From Alphaproteobacteria bacterium (lineage in GTDB: Bacteria > Myxococcota_A > UBA796 > UBA2385): DNA of 64,000 nucleotides. A program made the position numbers and the translations under genes. Under the pieces are notes generated by a model that saw only the letters and a list, made by a program, of their open reading frames with translations, was not told where the DNA came from and did no database searches. The stretch lies in the NCBI GenBank assembly GCA_020632755.1, contig JACKEY010000006.1:124001-188000 (forward strand), given 5' to 3'. This document shows positions 30,645-39,369 of the stretch, piece by piece. How positions within the stretch are numbered: position 1 is the first letter of the stretch; each line of letters starts with the position of its first letter.

Positions 30645-31961
30645 CTAGGCGTCCAGGATCGCGCTGATCGGCTGCTCGCCGCGCGTGAGCAGCGCGTCGG
30701 GGTCCAGCCCGGCCAGGGCGTAGAGCGTGGCGCCGATGTGGCCGGGCAGCAGCCCGACGCCGCTGTCGGTGACATCTCCGCTGGCCAGGTCGACCGGCTG
30801 GCCGCGGAAGTCGCTGTCCATGGCGCCGACCACACGGCCGCCGCGGATGCCCGAGCCCAGGAACATGGCCGACGTGAAGGTCCAGTGGTCCCGACCGCCG
30901 CCGCTGTTCTGCTGGGGGGTACGGCCCATCTCGGACAGCAGCACGACGGTGACTTCTTCGGCCAGCGGGCGGCCGGTGTGCGAGGTGCGGGTCTCGAGGT
31001 CGGCCATGACCCCGTTGAGCGCGTCGAACAGCAGCTCGAAGTGCTCGGACTGCTTGAAGTTCTGGGAGTGCGTGTCGAAGCCCATGCTGCACCAGCCATC
31101 GAACTGGACCATGGCGCAGCGCGTCAGGCCGAGCTCGAAGCAGTCCAGGGCGGCCTTGCAGTCGGCGGCGGTGTTCCGGGCGCAGCCGCCGGACTCGGGG
31201 TCCAGGTCGAGCTCGCTGGACCGGGCGTAGACGCCGTCGAGGATGTCGAGGGCGCGGGCGTAGCCGGCCGCGAAGCCCGCGGTCCGGGGGTCGCGGGAGG
31301 CGGCCTGGGCGTCGAGCAGGCGCTGCTGGACGTAGGCGTCGGCCAGCGCGTCGCCGTCGGTCGTGATGCGGTCGATGGGGATGCCGGCGTCCGACAGGGC
31401 CCGGGCGTCGAGCAGGGCCGGGAACTGGCCGTTGCTGCCGACCCGCACGACGCTGCTGGTGTACTCCGACGTGAAGGCCCGACCGTAGATGACCAGGTGG
31501 GGCAGCTCGAGAGGCGTCGGGGACAGGGCGGCGATGGTGCTGGGGAAGTCGTCGGCTTCGGTCGACGACCCGCCGGTCAGCACGATGAGCCGGCAGCGCT
31601 CGTGGGCGATCGACCGGACCTCGAGCCCGTTGACGAAGGCGGTCTGGTCGCCGTAGGTGTCCATGAAGGTGTTGACGGACGGGCGCTCGGCGTGGGCCAC
31701 ATAGGTCAGGTCGCCGACGGTGACGGGCTCGGCGTCGGCTTCCATGTCGACGTTGGCGTTGTCGAACTCGGGGGTGAACAGAACGGTCGTGTCCCAGCCG
31801 CCGTCGCAGAAGATGAACAGGAACTTGCGGTCTTCGGGCGACACGCTGGTCCCGGCGCGGGCGGGTCGGCTTCCGAGCAGCGACGGAGCGGCGAGGGAGG
31901 CTGCGCCCAGTCCGGCGGCCCGGGACAGGAAGGTGCGGCGGTCGAGGGTGCGGGAGGACAT
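30645..31961 (-). CDS. Tat-exported DUF1501 (sulfatase-like) protein
   Basis: A 438-aa DUF1501 protein. A twin-arginine signal (RRTFLSRAAGLGAASLAAP) is followed by KFLFIFCDGGWDTTVLF. Later segments VVLLSEMGRTPQQNSGGGRD and HWTFTSAMFLGSGIRGGRVV match the conserved C-terminal part of the family, related to alkaline phosphatase/sulfatase folds. DUF1501 genes usually neighbour DUF1549/DUF1553 or DUF1592-type cytochrome-like genes, as here. Biochemical role unproven. It begins 12 bases after the stop of the upstream gene, so it is cotranscribed. Confidence 0.9.
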   Translation of the reverse strand: MSSRTLDRRTFLSRAAGLGAASLAAPSLLGSRPARAGTSVSPEDRKFLFIFCDGGWDTTVLFTPEFDNANVDMEADAEPVTVGDLTYVAHAERPSVNTFMDTYGDQTAFVNGLEVRSIAHERCRLIVLTGGSSTEADDFPSTIAALSPTPLELPHLVIYGRAFTSEYTSSVVRVGSNGQFPALLDARALSDAGIPIDRITTDGDALADAYVQQRLLDAQAASRDPRTAGFAAGYARALDILDGVYARSSELDLDPESGGCARNTAADCKAALDCFELGLTRCAMVQFDGWCSMGFDTHSQNFKQSEHFELLFDALNGVMADLETRTSHTGRPLAEEVTVVLLSEMGRTPQQNSGGGRDHWTFTSAMFLGSGIRGGRVVGAMDSDFRGQPVDLASGDVTDSGVGLLPGHIGATLYALAGLDPDALLTRGEQPISAILDA

Positions 31962-31973
31962 GCGGGCCGGCCT

Positions 31974-33662
31974 TCAGGCGGTGAGGAAGTCGGGGTCGCG
32001 GAGCAGCGCGCTGACGACGGCCACCCAGGCCGCGGCGGCCGCGGTGTCGTCGCTGCCGTCGGCTTCGTACACGGCCTGCCAGAGCGCCTCGAGGCCGGCG
32101 AGCCGGTCGGCGTCCGGGTGCGTGGCGTGCATGCGCCACACCATGCCCTCGAGCTGGGCGCCGAAGGCCGCGTCGCCGGGCCGGTCGGAGAGGGTGACCC
32201 CGTCGAGCAGGAAGGGGGCGCCGTCGTCGGACTGGAGGTCGTGCTCGACCACGTGCAGGGCCGCCGCCTGGGCGAGGCGCTTCACGGTCAGGGCCCAGGT
32301 CAGGCCGGGGTCCTGCTGCGGGGTCACCACCATGTCGCCATCGACCCCGCCGGCCAGGGTGCGGAAGCCCAGGTCGTCGTTGGCCAGCTGGTCGCAGCCG
32401 TCCTGGACCCAGCGGAAGCCGGTCAGGTCCTCGACCGCGGTCGTGAGCTGGTCGGGGGTCAGCATGCGCCGGGTGTTCTCGCGCTCGGCCACGTCTTCGG
32501 GGGCGCCGTCGACGACCGCGCCGGCCCGGTAGGTGTCGGTGTCGGTGATCGCGGCGAGCAGCACACGACCCTGCAGGTCACCGGCCAGGAACTGCTGGCG
32601 CAGCGACTCGACCGTGGTGAAGTCGTCGACGTCGACCGGGCGCCGCCACAACAGCGCGGCCATGGTCTCGGTGCCGCAGCGCACGAAGCGCGGGTCGGTC
32701 GCCACCGCGTAGCCCAGGTCGACCATGCCCTCGATCGGCGTGCCGAACCAGGCGGGCTGCACGTCGAGCACGACGGGCCCCAGGCTCTCGCGCTCGGGGT
32801 GGTAGATGCCCAGCTCGTCGGGGTTGTAGTCGATGCTCGGGTAGAAGCCGAACATCGCCGACGCCAGCGGATCGATGTGGGCGTGGCAGCCCAGGCAGTA
32901 GTCGTTGGTCCGCAGGGCTTCCTGGGTCGCTGCTTCGTCGGTCAGGGCCGGGGTGTCGGCGAAGGACACCGGCCGGGCCAGCACGTCGTCGCACAGCATC
33001 AGGTTGGCGATCGCGGCGGCGCGACTGCGGTTGCCGTTGGCCTTGCTGGTGACGTAGCGCCACCACAGCCCGTTGCTGGCCAGCACGCCGGCGTCCGGGC
33101 GCCCGTCGGTCCAGACCGCGTCCACCCAGCCGTCCAGGCCGTCGTCGGGGTCGGCCTGGAGCTCCAGCGGCCACACGTCCGCCAGGGTCTGGTTCGCCAC
33201 GGTGTGGCCCTGGGTGACGATGTCGGTCCAGGGCCGGTCTTCGACCACCACCCGGGCCATCAGGCGCAGCGGCTCTTCGCCGATCGAGCGCTCGTAGTGG
33301 CACTCGAGCTCGTCGGGCAGGTGGTAGTCGTAGTGGTCGACCTGGTACTCGTCGAGGCGGGTCAGGAAGCGCTCGGCGAGGAAGCTCACGAGCTGGCGCT
33401 CGAGCCGCGGATCCTGGAGGTACTCGTCGCGGAGGCTGTCGATCTCCGCGGCGTCCGCTTCGACCCGGGCGAGCTCGTCGGCCGTGGGCAGCACGCCGCG
33501 CAGATCGAGGCTCAGCCGGCGAGCCAGCCGCGGTCCGTCCAGCGGCTCGGTCCAGACCGGCGTCTGGCCCCCGTCGGCCCCGCTGTCGGTCACGGCGCCG
33601 TCGCCGGGATCGACCGGGTCGACCGTGCAGGCCGCCAGCCACAGCAGCAGCGTGGCGCTCAT
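31974..33662 (-). CDS. DUF1549/DUF1592-type CxxCH lipoprotein
   Basis: A 562-aa lipoprotein. Lipobox SATLLLWLAACTV followed by a DSGADGG linker. LARRLSLDLRGVLPTADELA is the DUF1549-like start; NDYCLGCHAHIDPLASAMFG contains a CxxCH and is the DUF1588/DUF1592-type core; the C-terminal part has NTRRMLTPDQLTTAVEDLTG. Such proteins accompany DUF1501 in Planctomycetes and Myxococcota and are thought to be surface or periplasmic redox-linked proteins. Its ATG overlaps the stop of the preceding lipoprotein gene (ATGA). Confidence 0.85.
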   Translation of the reverse strand: MSATLLLWLAACTVDPVDPGDGAVTDSGADGGQTPVWTEPLDGPRLARRLSLDLRGVLPTADELARVEADAAEIDSLRDEYLQDPRLERQLVSFLAERFLTRLDEYQVDHYDYHLPDELECHYERSIGEEPLRLMARVVVEDRPWTDIVTQGHTVANQTLADVWPLELQADPDDGLDGWVDAVWTDGRPDAGVLASNGLWWRYVTSKANGNRSRAAAIANLMLCDDVLARPVSFADTPALTDEAATQEALRTNDYCLGCHAHIDPLASAMFGFYPSIDYNPDELGIYHPERESLGPVVLDVQPAWFGTPIEGMVDLGYAVATDPRFVRCGTETMAALLWRRPVDVDDFTTVESLRQQFLAGDLQGRVLLAAITDTDTYRAGAVVDGAPEDVAERENTRRMLTPDQLTTAVEDLTGFRWVQDGCDQLANDDLGFRTLAGGVDGDMVVTPQQDPGLTWALTVKRLAQAAALHVVEHDLQSDDGAPFLLDGVTLSDRPGDAAFGAQLEGMVWRMHATHPDADRLAGLEALWQAVYEADGSDDTAAAAAWVAVVSALLRDPDFLTA

Positions 33663-34561
33663 CGTTCCTCCCGCCAGCCGGTGATGTAGCTGGCCAGGTC
33701 GTGCACCACGTCCATGGGCAGGCAGATCTCGTCTTCGATGAGCTCGTCGCCCACCATCAGCGGCCCACAGGGGCTGCTGCAGTCTTCGGGCAGGTCCACC
33801 CGGTACCAGTGTCCGGAGGGATCGCGCACACCTACGCCCCCGGTCGGCAGGTCGGGGCAGGTCTCGTTCCACTGCAGGCCGTAGAAGGCGATGTACTGGT
33901 CGCCGACGCCGACCACCCCGTCCACCCACAGGTCGGGCGTCGACTCGCGGGTCTCGCGCTCGCCGATGATGTCGAGCCAGCCGGACATGCCGTCGCGGTA
34001 CCACGGCGTCGTCGAGCCTTCCCAGCTCCAGCTGCCCTCGAACAGCATCTCGAAGATGGCGGCGCCGTCCATCCGGTCGTGCTTGAAGGTCGTCCAGTGT
34101 CCGCCCACCGCGGCACGTTCGCCTTCGGCAGTGACGATCTCCATGTCGCCCATCATGTACAGGCTGATCTCGAAGCCGTCGGGGCTGTCGCCCTCGTGGA
34201 ACTGGATCGTGCCGATGCCCAGGTAGAAGGTGCCGGTCGACGCCGTGCAGCCCAGGATCGCGCCTTCGCCCATCGCGTTCTCGGCGCCGGGGCAGAACTC
34301 GTCACCCGCCCCGTAGAGGCCCGACAGCTCGTTCATGACCCGGAAGGGATCGGGCAGCCCGGCGGTCAGCGCGTCGGCGATGCGGTCGCTGCGCTCTTCG
34401 GCCGTCCACTGCAGCTGCAGGCCGGGATCGTCAACGGTGTAGCGGGGGCCGGGATCGCCGCTGTCGGCGGTCGCCGCCGCGCCGGTGTCGTCGCCGGCCG
34501 GGGCCGTCGTGCCGGTGCAGGCCAGCAGCGCGAGCAACAGGGCGGGCGAGGGGGAGCTCAC
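33659..34561 (-). CDS. Lipoprotein, first gene of the DUF1501 operon
   Basis: A 300-aa lipoprotein. Signal SSPSPALLLALLACTG with the lipobox, then an acidic linker (DDTGAAATADSGDPG). The globular part has several cysteines (DEFCPGAE, ILGCTAST, ETCPDLPTGG, DCSSPCGPLM, DEICLPMD) that probably form disulfides, and Trp-rich segments (GSWSWEGSTTPWYRDG). No known domain recognised. The GTG at 34561 gives a normal signal peptide; TACCTT lies seven bases before it. Overlaps the next gene by ATGA. Confidence 0.75.
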   Translation of the reverse strand: MSSPSPALLLALLACTGTTAPAGDDTGAAATADSGDPGPRYTVDDPGLQLQWTAEERSDRIADALTAGLPDPFRVMNELSGLYGAGDEFCPGAENAMGEGAILGCTASTGTFYLGIGTIQFHEGDSPDGFEISLYMMGDMEIVTAEGERAAVGGHWTTFKHDRMDGAAIFEMLFEGSWSWEGSTTPWYRDGMSGWLDIIGERETRESTPDLWVDGVVGVGDQYIAFYGLQWNETCPDLPTGGVGVRDPSGHWYRVDLPEDCSSPCGPLMVGDELIEDEICLPMDVVHDLASYITGWREER

Positions 34562-34646
34562 GCCGCCCAAGGTAGCACGCCCATCGGGGCTTGCACGGGT
34601 CGCCTTGTCGCACCAGCAGGGGCCTTCCGGCCCATCTGCCCGACGC

Positions 34647-35750
34647 TCAGGGTGCGAAGGAGGCGGACCCGGGAAGACCGTGGGTGACGCTGCCCGTGGC
34701 GAGCTCGATCAGGTGGGCCTGGGCGCCGTCGCTGGCCAGCACCCAGCCGTCCCGCTCCTGCCAGGTCAGGGGCCCGGCCTGGTCGAGGCCTTCGACCAGC
34801 GCCCACTTGCCGGTGCCCTTGACCGCGACGGGAGTCCGGGCGTGGGCTTCTTCGCGGACGACGAGGGCGTGGGCCCATGGATGCGCTTCGTCGCTCCGCA
34901 CCGCCCACTCGACCTGGGCGAGCTTGTCGAGGGCGCCGGGTCGCTCGACGGTGGAGGCGACCTGGGGCGGGTCGGGGGGGAAGCTCCGACCGAGGGCGCC
35001 GATCTCGGCGGGGAAGGCGTCGGACAGCGCCATGCCTTCCTTGCGGGGCCACAGGCCGGTCGAGACGCGCGACCACTCGCCGCCCTGGAAGGCCTGGACC
35101 CGGACGACGGTCAGATCGACCATCAGCGCCGCCTGCCGGTCGTAGCGCAGCTGCTCGCCGTCGAGCTCGAAGTAGGCGCCCTGGTCGTCGATGCGCTCCT
35201 GGGTCTGCACGAGCTGGACCGCGGCCACGTGGTCGGGTGCCGGGGTCGCCGGCGCGGGGGCGGCGGCGGGGGCTTCACCGTCGGCGGCGGGGGCTTCACC
35301 GTCGGCGGCGGGGGCGTCGGCAGGGGCGTCGGCGGGAGTTTCGGCGGGTGGCGGGGTCGGCGCGGGCAGCCAGGCCGCTGCGACGCCTGCGGGCAGGGCC
35401 GGCAGGCGGGTGGCGGAGCCCGCCGCGAGGTCCACGTCCACGACCTCGAGGGCTTGCTCGCCCCAGGTCAGCAGCACACGCTGGGCCGCGGGGTGCAGCA
35501 CCCAGGTCGGTGCGGCGGGGCAGGGGCCGGCAAAGGTCGCGATGGCCTGGTCGGCACCGTCGGCGCTGGTCCGGCGCTGCACGGCGCAGTCGGCGCCCTG
35601 CTCGGCCAGGCTCAGCACCGCGGGCGCGGGGGGCGGCGGGGGCTCGGCCTCGCCCTTGTCGGCGCGATCGAGGGGAGCGGTCGGGCCGGCGGGACCGGCG
35701 GGCTCGTCGCCGCCGCAGGCCAGGAGGAACAGCATGGGAAGGGTCGTCAT
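34647..35750 (-). CDS. Lipoprotein with Pro/Ala-rich repeat linker
   Basis: A 367-aa lipoprotein. Lipobox TTLPMLFLLACGGDE. A Pro/Ala-rich segment in the middle (PADAPADAPAADGEAPAADG) is encoded by a GGCGGCGGGGGCTTCACCGTC-type tandem repeat near 35255-35340. The rest is beta-rich (QALEVVDVDLAAGSATRLPA, WALVEGLDQAGPLTWQERDG) and ends with a repeat-like SDGAQAHLIELATG. No catalytic motif recognised. It follows the RlmI-like gene by seven bases on the same strand and so may be cotranscribed with it. Confidence 0.7.
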   Translation of the reverse strand: MTTLPMLFLLACGGDEPAGPAGPTAPLDRADKGEAEPPPPPAPAVLSLAEQGADCAVQRRTSADGADQAIATFAGPCPAAPTWVLHPAAQRVLLTWGEQALEVVDVDLAAGSATRLPALPAGVAAAWLPAPTPPPAETPADAPADAPAADGEAPAADGEAPAAAPAPATPAPDHVAAVQLVQTQERIDDQGAYFELDGEQLRYDRQAALMVDLTVVRVQAFQGGEWSRVSTGLWPRKEGMALSDAFPAEIGALGRSFPPDPPQVASTVERPGALDKLAQVEWAVRSDEAHPWAHALVVREEAHARTPVAVKGTGKWALVEGLDQAGPLTWQERDGWVLASDGAQAHLIELATGSVTHGLPGSASFAP

Positions 35751-35757
35751 GGCGGCA

Positions 35758-36867
35758 TCAAAGCACGGGTTCGCCGTCCCGGGCCAGCGTGCAGCAGGCG
35801 ATCTTCAGCGGCGGGCGCCCGTCGGGACTCGGGAAGTCGGCGTCTGGGACCAGGCGCTCGATTCGCGCGAGCGGTCGCCCGGCCTTGGCGGCGCAGCGGG
35901 CGAGGCCGGACTCCCAGGCGTGCCCGTCGACCTCGGCCGCGTGGTTGGTGGCGAGCACCACGCCGCCCGGCCGGGTGGCCAGGACCGCCGGCTTGAACAG
36001 GGTCGGGTAGTCGCCCACGATGTCCACGGCGCCGAAGGCCGAGGTGGCCCAGGTCGGCGGGTCGAGCACCACGATGTCGAAGCTCCTCGGCGCGAAGGGG
36101 CGGAACCGTCGCCGCCGGGCGCCGCGGCCCTTCACGGGCAGGCCGGCGAGCTGGCGGCTGGCCGGCAGCACATCGGCCTGGACCAGCTCGAAGCGCTCTG
36201 CGTCCAGCCCGAAGGCCGCGGCGTTGTCGGCGGCGTTGGCGGCACCGACCTCGAGGGCGCTGTCGGCGAAGTCCAGGTTCAGCACGTCGGTGGCCCCGCC
36301 GCAGGCGGCGGCCAGGCCGGCGGTGGCGGTGTAGGCGAACAGGTTGAGCACGGAGCGGTCGCGGGCATGGGCCGCGAGCCAGCGCCGCGCGACACGGAAG
36401 TCCAGGTACAGCCAGGGGTCCCGGCCGCGGTGCCGGGCGCGGATCCGCATGCGGCGGCCCTGCTCGCGACAGTGGTGCAGGGCCAGGGCGTCCGCGTCCG
36501 GCTGGAACCAGTCGTCGAAGCGGGTGGGCCGCCCGTCGCGGCCGTGGCCGTCGCCTCGCCGGCCCCGGTGGTTCCAGCACAGGTGCAGGCCGGGCAGCCC
36601 GGCGTCGGCGACTGCCGCGGCGATCGCAGCCAGCGTCGGCTCGGTCAGCGGGCGTCTCCACGTCTGCACCAGCAGGAGCGGCCCGTAGCGGTCGACCGCC
36701 AGCCCCGGCCGGCCCTCGGTGGCGCCGTGGAACAGCCGCAGACAGTCGGTGTCTTCGGCGGCCAGCGCCTCCATGAGACCCGCCCGGGCGGCGATCGCCT
36801 CGGCGACCATCGCGCCCAGGGCGTCGGGGTCCTCTGCTCCGACCTCTGCCTCGCCCTCCTCCCTCAC
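35758..36867 (-). CDS. RlmI/RlmK-like rRNA cytosine methyltransferase domain protein
   Basis: A 369-aa class I methyltransferase. The RlmI-like start of the fold (PGLAVDRYGPLLLVQTWRRP) is followed by DFRVARRWLAAHARDRSVLN and the SAM site LNLFAYTATAGLAAACGGA, then NLDFADSALEVGAANAADNA and the catalytic FDIVVLDPPTWATSAFG (PP loop). The closest named relatives are 23S rRNA m5C methyltransferases, but the N-terminal PUA domain of RlmI is not evident, so the RNA target is open. GTG start overlaps the stop of the GH31 gene (GTGA). Confidence 0.8.
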   Translation of the reverse strand: MREEGEAEVGAEDPDALGAMVAEAIAARAGLMEALAAEDTDCLRLFHGATEGRPGLAVDRYGPLLLVQTWRRPLTEPTLAAIAAAVADAGLPGLHLCWNHRGRRGDGHGRDGRPTRFDDWFQPDADALALHHCREQGRRMRIRARHRGRDPWLYLDFRVARRWLAAHARDRSVLNLFAYTATAGLAAACGGATDVLNLDFADSALEVGAANAADNAAAFGLDAERFELVQADVLPASRQLAGLPVKGRGARRRRFRPFAPRSFDIVVLDPPTWATSAFGAVDIVGDYPTLFKPAVLATRPGGVVLATNHAAEVDGHAWESGLARCAAKAGRPLARIERLVPDADFPSPDGRPPLKIACCTLARDGEPVL

Positions 36868-38906
36868 TCGATCCCCCGCAGGTCGGTGCGATCGGCGCCC
36901 CGCGAGAACACCGGCGGGCTGCCGACGGGCGCGTCGACGGTGATCCAGGCGCCGCCTGTGTGCTCCTCGCCCGTCCAGACGTCGAACCAGGCGCCGTCGG
37001 GCAGGTAGAGGTCACGCGCCGTCGCGCCTTCGGTCAGCACCGGGGCGACCAGCAGGTCCGGGCCCAGCAGGAACTGGTCGTCGATGGCGCGCACCTCGGG
37101 GTCGTCGGGGTACGCGAGCATCAGGTGCCGGACGATCGGGGCGCCGGTCTCGGCGGCGTCGGCGGCCAGGGCCTGCAGCTCGGGGCCCAGCGCCTGGTGC
37201 ACCTTCGCGAAGCGCACGAAGTGGGCGGTGGTGGCGGCGTCGGTGTCCCAGCGCCAGTTCTCGTCCCGGGCGTCGCCGTCGTGGGTGCGCATGAAGGGGG
37301 TGAAGGCGCCGAGCTCCGTCCAGCGCAGGTAGAGTTCTTCGCTGCTGGGGCCGCCCGAGAAACCGGCGATGTCGTGGGTCACGAAGGGCTGGCCGCTCAT
37401 GCCCATGGTCAGCATGGCGGGGACCACGGTGGGCAGGCCGTCCTCGGGCTCGAAGTCGGCTTCCTGGTCGCCGGCCCAGTGGATCATCGCGACCGACTGC
37501 ACGCCGGTCCAGCCGCTGCGGGCGAACATCAGCCAGTCGCCGTCCGGGCGCAGCTCGTCCATGACCTCGCGGGTCAGGCGCTGCCAGGCTTCCGGGTAGC
37601 GGTTGTGGAAGCCGGCGGGGTCGTCGCTGCCGGCCAGCTCGGCGTCGATGGGCTGCCACTCGGCGAAGTCGGCCATCCAGCCGTCCAGGCCCACGTCGAC
37701 GACGGCGGCCCGCAGGTGGTCCTGGATGTAGGCCCGGGTGTCCGGGTTGCTCAGGTCGGCGGTGGTCATGTCGCCGCGCGGGCCGAAGAAGCTGTAGACC
37801 TCGCCGGTCTCGGGGTGGAGCGGCAGCATGCCGGCGGCTTCCATCTCGTCCCAGTGCTGCAGCTCGCGATCGACGAAGGGGTTCACGTACCCGACGATGC
37901 GGTAGCCATCGGCCTTGAGCTCGGCGAAGAAGTCGGCGATGCCGGGGTACAGCTCGACTTCGTCGGGCTCCCAGCGGTACTGCACGCCGTAGCCGCCGCC
38001 GGGGTTCTCGCGCCGCCCGGTCCAGTCCTGGACCCACAGCACGGTGGCGGGGATGCCGGCGGCTTCGGCCGCGGCGACCTGGGCGCGGACCCGCTCGATG
38101 CCGCCCTGCATGCACAGCCAGGTGCCGTAGGCCCACGCCGGCGGCGCCTTGGGGCGGCCGACCTGGTCGCCGAGCTGGCCGACGACGTCCATGGGCGTCG
38201 GGCCGTGCATCACGGTCCAGACGATGGCGTCGCCCTGCATCAGCTCGACCCAGGCGACGGCTTCGTCGGTGGCGCACAGATCGACGTTCACCCGGTGGTC
38301 GGTCTGCCACAGCAGGCCGAAGCCGCGGGCGTCCAGCCACCAGGGCATCGGGAAGTAGGCCGTGTACTCGTCGCCGCTGAAAGCCCAGGAGTCCCCGGTG
38401 CGGCCGATGCCCTGCTCGCTGACGAACAGCCGGAAGGCGTGGCCGCGGTGCTCGGCCCGGGCGTGCTGCTCGCCGAAGCCGTAGAAGGTCGCGTCCGCGT
38501 CGCAGCGGACGGGGACCGCGACGGCGTCGGCCTCGGTGTCGACCGCGAGGGTGAAGGTCGAGCGGCTGCCGTCGCTCTCGACGCGCAGCGTGCCGCCGTC
38601 GAGGCGCACCAGCGCGGTGTCGCCGTCGGCGTCCAGCCCCACGACCGGCAGATCGACGTCGACCTGGTCGACGCGGTCGAAGCGCCACATGCCCAGGCTG
38701 GCGTCGACGTCCTCGGACACGGTCCGGGCCTGGATGGCCTGCCCGGGGGCCGTGGCGAACAGCTCGCGGCCGTCGACGGTGAGCACGACGCTGTCGCCGT
38801 CGAGGGTCAGCGTCACGCCGTCGGCCAGCGCCACCTCGTCCACGGCTCCGGAGTCGGCGGGCCCCTTGTCGGCCGTGCAGGCGAGCAGCAGCAGCAGCGG
38901 GGTCAT
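36864..38906 (-). CDS. Glycoside hydrolase family 31 lipoprotein, YihQ-like subgroup
   Basis: A 680-aa GH31 enzyme. Lipobox TPLLLLLACTADKG and a DSG linker; N-terminal beta-domain; barrel with VLWVQDWTGRRENPGGGYG, nucleophile Asp in DGWMADFAEWQP, acid/base Asp in MIHWAGDQEADFEP, and GAFTPFMRTHDGDARDENW. The C-terminus FDVWTGEEHTGGAWITVDAP closely follows the sulfoquinovosidase YihQ pattern. The Arg/Trp pair that binds the sulfonate in YihQ (as I recall it) is not in place here, so an ordinary alpha-glucosidase-type activity is more likely. First gene of a unit with the RlmI-like enzyme and a lipoprotein. Confidence 0.85.
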   Translation of the reverse strand: MTPLLLLLACTADKGPADSGAVDEVALADGVTLTLDGDSVVLTVDGRELFATAPGQAIQARTVSEDVDASLGMWRFDRVDQVDVDLPVVGLDADGDTALVRLDGGTLRVESDGSRSTFTLAVDTEADAVAVPVRCDADATFYGFGEQHARAEHRGHAFRLFVSEQGIGRTGDSWAFSGDEYTAYFPMPWWLDARGFGLLWQTDHRVNVDLCATDEAVAWVELMQGDAIVWTVMHGPTPMDVVGQLGDQVGRPKAPPAWAYGTWLCMQGGIERVRAQVAAAEAAGIPATVLWVQDWTGRRENPGGGYGVQYRWEPDEVELYPGIADFFAELKADGYRIVGYVNPFVDRELQHWDEMEAAGMLPLHPETGEVYSFFGPRGDMTTADLSNPDTRAYIQDHLRAAVVDVGLDGWMADFAEWQPIDAELAGSDDPAGFHNRYPEAWQRLTREVMDELRPDGDWLMFARSGWTGVQSVAMIHWAGDQEADFEPEDGLPTVVPAMLTMGMSGQPFVTHDIAGFSGGPSSEELYLRWTELGAFTPFMRTHDGDARDENWRWDTDAATTAHFVRFAKVHQALGPELQALAADAAETGAPIVRHLMLAYPDDPEVRAIDDQFLLGPDLLVAPVLTEGATARDLYLPDGAWFDVWTGEEHTGGAWITVDAPVGSPPVFSRGADRTDLRGIE

Positions 38907-38926
38907 CGGGCGGTCCGCGGGCGGGG

Positions 38927-38952
38927 GAGGGGAGGAGGAGGAGGAGGAGGAG
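38927..38952. repeat. GGA trinucleotide run upstream of the GH31 gene
   Basis: About eight GGA/GAG units. On the coding strand it forms the pyrimidine-rich (CCT)n part of the GH31 leader, and it lies just after the stop of 38956-39234. A slippage-prone tract. Confidence 0.5.
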
Positions 38953-38955
38953 GGC

Positions 38956-39234
38956 TCAGGAGGAGCGGACCAGCGCCGCGACCTCGCCCACGGTGCGGTG
39001 CCCCTCGACCGGGTGGCGCAGCGGGGCGTCGGGGAGGACCTCGTAGCGGTTGCGCCGGCCGACCCGGGTCACCCGCAGGTAGCCGTCTTCCTGCAGCTCG
39101 CGGACGATGCGCTGGGCGGCGCGCTCGGTGATCCCGACCCGGTCGGCGACGTCCCGCAGGCGCAGGTCGGGGTCGGCGTCCAGCACGAACAGCACGTGGG
39201 CGTGGTTGGTGAAGAAGGTCCAGCGCTTCTGCAT
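38956..39234 (-). CDS. Winged helix-turn-helix regulator (ArsR/MarR-like, small)
   Basis: A 92-aa single-domain regulator. N-terminal WTFFTNHAHVLFVLDADPDL, then LRDVADRVGITERAAQRIVR as the HTH, ELQEDGYLRVTRVGRRNRYE as the wing, and PLRHPVEGHRTVGEVAALV at the end. This matches a family of short winged-helix regulators without ligand domain. Start ATG behind AGGACCCCC. It diverges from the isocitrate dehydrogenase gene across 135 bp that contain a TTTC-AC-GAAA palindrome (39278-39287), so it could control that gene and itself. Confidence 0.75.
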   Translation of the reverse strand: MQKRWTFFTNHAHVLFVLDADPDLRLRDVADRVGITERAAQRIVRELQEDGYLRVTRVGRRNRYEVLPDAPLRHPVEGHRTVGEVAALVRSS

Positions 39235-39369
39235 GGGGGTCCTGCGGTCGGCGGGGAGGGCAACATAACCGAGGTGTTTCACGAAATGCTTGTCGTGTAT
39301 TTGGTGTCGGCATAGAGCCTCCTCGCGTCCCCGCCCCATCCTCCTTCCCCGACCCCGGAGAGGCCCGCC

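Noticed and set aside
36864..38906. Naming the GH31 enzyme a sulfoquinovosidase.
   Set aside because: Overall similarity is strong but the sulfonate-binding residues do not appear to be conserved, and no sulfoquinovose pathway genes are near.
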